Source: Homalodisca vitripennis (lineage: Eukaryota > Arthropoda > Insecta > Hemiptera > Cicadellidae). From it: a DNA stretch of 64,000 nucleotides. The position numbers were made by a program, and so were the translations under genes. The notes under the pieces are model-generated. The model was given only the letters and a program-made list of their open reading frames with translations, made no database searches and was not told the DNA's origin. Positions within the stretch are counted from its first letter, which is position 1. Each line of letters opens with the position of its first letter. Location of the stretch: positions 26,119,001 to 26,183,000 of the forward strand of contig NC_060209.1 of NCBI RefSeq assembly GCF_021130785.1. The letters run 5' to 3'. Positions 63,240 through 64,000 of this stretch are shown here, piece by piece.

Positions 63240-63600
63240 AGTTGCTATGTAAACAAATAAGCAATTATCATCATAAAGATAATTAAGTATTGTAACTTTG
63301 GGAAAGCAGACATAACTTTACCACTCGGTTTCATCATCAGAAGCTGGTCAAAGTATAAGCCTTCAGGATTTTCCCACGCTTCGTCCTGGTTTCCTGGAGT
63401 TTGCTCTGATTCTCAAAGATTTTGGATTGGTTTTTGATACGGTAAAATTTTTAAACTGTCTAAATATTTATCGCTGTTTTTTACCACAATCTGCCTTGCC
63501 AAATTGATTGAGGAGCTGATTGTATAAACTAAGAATTCTTTCACAGTAAAACAAGGACGTAACACTCTCAGTATATCTCTTCTCCAAATAGTCATACTTT
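63240..63600 (-). mobile_element. Possible Penelope-like element 3' tail
   Basis: On the minus strand CTGATGATGAAACCGAGTGG (near 63330-63350) has the same layout as the Penelope tail at 53.27 kb (CTGATGATGGAATCTTGGAT). The 60-codon frame just upstream (63413-63595) has no GIY-YIG or RT motif that I recognise, so this is tentative. Confidence 0.3.
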
Positions 63601-64000
63601 GTTAACACTTTTTAATTTGGATGTTTGGTCATTCTTCTTAATGTTATGGTTCTCCGAACACTATTCCCAGTTTGTAAATGCCGAGTAAAACACTTTTAAC
63701 GTCTATAAATGTTTTTGTTGGGAGAACGCTTTTCACGATGCGTCTTACTTACTTTCTTCTAATAACTTCCAATGCTGGTTCCTCCCTTCGTTAAATTTGT
63801 CAGAAATTCTAAGTTTTAAGTAAAATTTAGTTTTGGTTATTTTGGAAGAGAAAAAGTTTTTTGCTATAAATCTCTTTTGTACTTAAATCTTTTTTCTGTT
63901 ATATGGTGGGTTACAATAAGTGTGAAATTACATCTCAAATCTATTTAGGGACTATGCCCGCTTTTTGATATAATAGTTTCAGGAGGGGTATTTTGTGACG

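Noticed and set aside
1..64000. CRISPR array or bacterial operons
   Set aside because: Spliced neuropeptide receptor exons, SINE-like and Penelope-like elements and microsatellites mark this as animal DNA; no spaced short direct repeats of CRISPR type.

Overview
The window is AT-rich, intron-rich animal DNA with long gene-poor stretches, microsatellites and many degraded mobile elements. The one recognisable host gene encodes a leucokinin (kinin) receptor, an arthropod neuropeptide GPCR. The organism is therefore an arthropod, most likely an insect; a hemipteran would fit, but that is inference only.

Layout. 1-7.7 kb is one copy of a large, diverged direct segmental duplication; its partner lies at about 50.5-57.3 kb. 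Short islands inside the two copies are almost identical while the DNA around them has drifted. 8.4-10 kb holds a GA microsatellite, a perfect-TIR MITE and a weaker TTAA-flanked element. 10.4-33.9 kb is the leucokinin receptor locus (+ strand). It shows exons for TM1-TM2 (with a partial upstream duplicate), TM3, ICL2-TM4, TM7 and the C-terminal tail. I could not find the 5' exon or the TM5-ICL3-TM6 exon(s). The introns contain a tRNA-like SINE, a Penelope-like RT fragment and a complete 5.8-kb Ty3/gypsy LTR retrotransposon (20122-25913, 5-bp TSD). The C-tail exon is followed by a tandem array of copies of its own 3' end. 36.2-36.6 kb holds a broken, probably transposon-derived coding remnant. 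39.3-45.8 kb carries four copies of a short unidentified element that also occurs in each arm of the segmental duplication. 47.8 kb is a second SINE-like element. 53.2-53.7 kb is the 3' end of a Penelope-like element with a GIY-YIG domain. 56.7-57.2 kb is a foldback insertion. 57.3-64 kb is mostly featureless AT-rich DNA with TA repeats.

Two themes stand out. First, the receptor locus looks damaged (single-A frameshifts, a missing exon, an acceptor problem, an exon duplicate and a tail array). However, the two LTRs of the retrotransposon differ only by four one-base homopolymer length changes, so some of the frameshifts may be long-read assembly errors. Second, a family of six roughly 120-150-bp elements, all on the + strand, preserves a small stem-loop whose arms change in step between copies. 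Together with two 87-107-bp perfectly conserved blocks in the segmental duplication, this is the best candidate for undescribed functional noncoding DNA here.
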